DNA from: an uncultured Elusimicrobium sp. | GTDB taxonomy: Bacteria > Elusimicrobiota > Elusimicrobia > Elusimicrobiales > Elusimicrobiaceae | Direction: 5' to 3' | Assembly: GCA_902787065.1 (NCBI GenBank) | Contig: CADAFA010000046.1 | Coordinates: 1-6,907, forward strand | DNA length: 6,907 nt | In this document: positions 5,897 to 6,907 of the stretch, in pieces | Layout of the letters: every line of letters begins with the position of its first letter | Numbering within the stretch: position 1 is the stretch's first letter | The notes under the pieces: generated by a model | Database searches by the model: none | Seen by the model: the letters and a program-made list of their open reading frames with translations, nothing else | What the model was told of the DNA's origin: nothing | Program-made: the position numbers and the translations under genes

Positions 5897-6491
5897 TGCG
5901 CTTATTTTAAGCTATTTTTTAGGGGCGATACCCTCAGGTTACTTAATTACCAAAAAAATTAAGGGTTTTGATATCAGAAATTATGGTTCCGGTAACCCAG
6001 GTGCAGCCAATGTATACAGAATCGTTGGCAAAAAAGCCGGTTGGGCTACTTTTACCTGTGATGCTTTAAAAGGTGCTGTGGCAGTAATTTTAGCAAAAAT
6101 TCTTGCCCCCCAAGTTGCCTGGTTGCCTATTGCTTGCGGTTTTATCGCAATTTGCGGGCATATGTGGACTGTATTTCTTAAATTCCGCGGAGGTAAAGGT
6201 GTTGCAACCTCTGCCGGTGTGTTTGGGGCTTTACTTCCGTTACCTACAATTATTGCCTTTTTATCTTTCATCCTTGTTGTTTGGAGAACGGGCCGCATCT
6301 CCCCGGGATCTATTTTGGCTTGTGTAGTTTTACCGATTGCCGCTTGGCTTACAGGGGCTAGCTTACCTTATATCATTTTTTGTATTATCGTTGCTGCAAT
6401 TGTTATTTATAAACATATTCCTAACATTAAAAGAATGCTTGAAAATAAAGAATTAAATTTTGAGGACGGCTCTAAGAAAAATGTTAAATAG
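5883..6491 (+). CDS. plsY: Acyl-phosphate:glycerol-3-phosphate acyltransferase PlsY
   Basis: This 202-residue inner-membrane enzyme moves the acyl group of acyl-phosphate to the 1-position of sn-glycerol-3-phosphate, giving lysophosphatidate, the first committed step of bacterial phospholipid synthesis. The first helix LTVSALILSYFLGAIPSGYL is followed by the three known cytoplasmic motifs: GSGNPGAANVYR, then GHMWTVFLKFRGGKGVATSAG, and finally YKHIPNIKRMLENKE at the C-terminus. About five hydrophobic membrane segments are visible and the length is standard. The start follows a perfect ribosome site and overlaps malQ by 14 nt; the end overlaps gpsA by 11 nt. The next gene makes its substrate, which supports the assignment. 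It works with PlsX, which is not in this window. Confidence 0.96.
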   Translation: MLTVSALILSYFLGAIPSGYLITKKIKGFDIRNYGSGNPGAANVYRIVGKKAGWATFTCDALKGAVAVILAKILAPQVAWLPIACGFIAICGHMWTVFLKFRGGKGVATSAGVFGALLPLPTIIAFLSFILVVWRTGRISPGSILACVVLPIAAWLTGASLPYIIFCIIVAAIVIYKHIPNIKRMLENKELNFEDGSKKNVK

Positions 6492-6907
6492 AGTTACTGT
6501 TTTAGGTGCCGGTGTTTGGGGAAGTGTAATAGCAAGACATATGCATAACCTAGGTATGCAAGTAAGTGTTTGGGAATATTCTAAAGACTTACTTGATAAT
6601 ATAAAAGCTAATGGCGGCACCCACCCGAATATTCCAAATTTTAAATTTGACGAAACTTACACTTTAACTAATGATTTAAAAACCGCTGTTACTGGTGCGG
6701 ACTTGCTTGTTTTTGTATTTTCTTCAAAAGCAGTAAGAAACGTTTGCCAACAATTAAAAACTATCTTAAACGGTAAAGCCGTGCCGGTATTAAATGCCAC
6801 AAAAGGCCTTGAAGACCAAACCTTTAAAACAATGAGTGAAATTATTGAAGAAGAACTGCCTTTCCTTAAGAATAAAGTTGTCGCTTTCAGCGGGCCGAGT
6901 TTTGCTT
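6481..6907 (+). CDS. gpsA: Glycerol-3-phosphate dehydrogenase [NAD(P)+], N-terminal part
   Basis: This open frame runs off the right edge after 142 residues. The product reduces dihydroxyacetone phosphate to sn-glycerol-3-phosphate with NAD(P)H in the cytoplasm, supplying PlsY. The N-terminus MLNRVTVLGAGVWGSVIA holds the Rossmann GxGxxG (G9, G11, G14) with the tryptophan characteristic of GpsA. Further on are HPNIPNFKF, VFSSKAVRNV, NATKGLED and SGPSFA at the edge, all standard positions for this enzyme. The catalytic lysine and C-terminal domain lie beyond the window. Its ATG sits inside the last codons of plsY (11-nt overlap). The nearest purine-rich stretch, GAGGA at 6462-6466, is 14 nt away, too far for a normal ribosome site, so coupling to plsY is likely. 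Confidence 0.95.
   Translation, partial: MLNRVTVLGAGVWGSVIARHMHNLGMQVSVWEYSKDLLDNIKANGGTHPNIPNFKFDETYTLTNDLKTAVTGADLLVFVFSSKAVRNVCQQLKTILNGKAVPVLNATKGLEDQTFKTMSEIIEEELPFLKNKVVAFSGPSFA

Noticed and set aside
5981..6298. Minus-strand open frame of 105 codons inside plsY
   Set aside because: It is antisense to a well-conserved membrane enzyme, with no ribosome site and no recognisable domain.

Overview
The window is an AT-rich bacterial segment (gene bodies roughly 35-40% G+C, with many AAA, GAA, TTA and ATA codons) whose first ~450 bases are clearly different, at about 55-63% G+C in the blocks counted. Bacterial features are uncoupled 70-72 nt tRNAs without encoded CCA, Shine-Dalgarno sites, start-stop overlaps between genes, a lipoprotein signal and acyl-phosphate-type phospholipid synthesis. 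The lipoprotein, the composition and a cysteine-containing tail that could be a pilin end would fit a host-associated diderm such as an Elusimicrobiota member. That taxon is a guess and the sequence alone does not prove it.

Layout. (1) 1-~450, minus strand: the core of a P1B-type (heavy-metal) P-type ATPase, from its TGES loop to its DKTGT phosphorylation motif. It runs off the left edge and has no start codon upstream of TGES. (2) ~452-562, plus strand: a short open tail in the codon style of the rest of the window, ending at a stop, probably the 3' end of another gene. The ATPase frame and this tail meet head to head inside a conserved motif, so a composition break or chimeric join lies at about 446-455. 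(3) 615-779: tRNA-Gln(CUG) and tRNA-Pro(UGG). (4) 797-3497: a two-gene unit, a C39-like cysteine peptidase overlapping a lipoprotein extracytoplasmic peptide-binding protein (SBP family 5). (5) 3498-3894: about 400 nt without a gene, holding two inverted repeats with related ends, one with a 16-bp stem around a 61-nt loop. (6) 3895-6907: a tight operon of ridA, malQ, plsY and the start of gpsA (cut by the right edge).

How the genes fit together. plsY and gpsA are consecutive steps of early phospholipid synthesis: GpsA makes sn-glycerol-3-phosphate and PlsY acylates it. They overlap by 11 nt. MalQ remodels alpha-glucans and RidA removes reactive enamine/imine intermediates; their place in this operon looks like a housekeeping grouping. 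The peptidase/binding-protein pair suggests handling of peptides, but no permease or ATPase of an ABC importer is present here, and the peptidase has no recognisable export signal. No CRISPR array, integrase, transposase or phage gene is visible. The least explained parts are the left-end junction, the peptidase/binding-protein pair directly behind a tRNA, and the inverted-repeat block before ridA.
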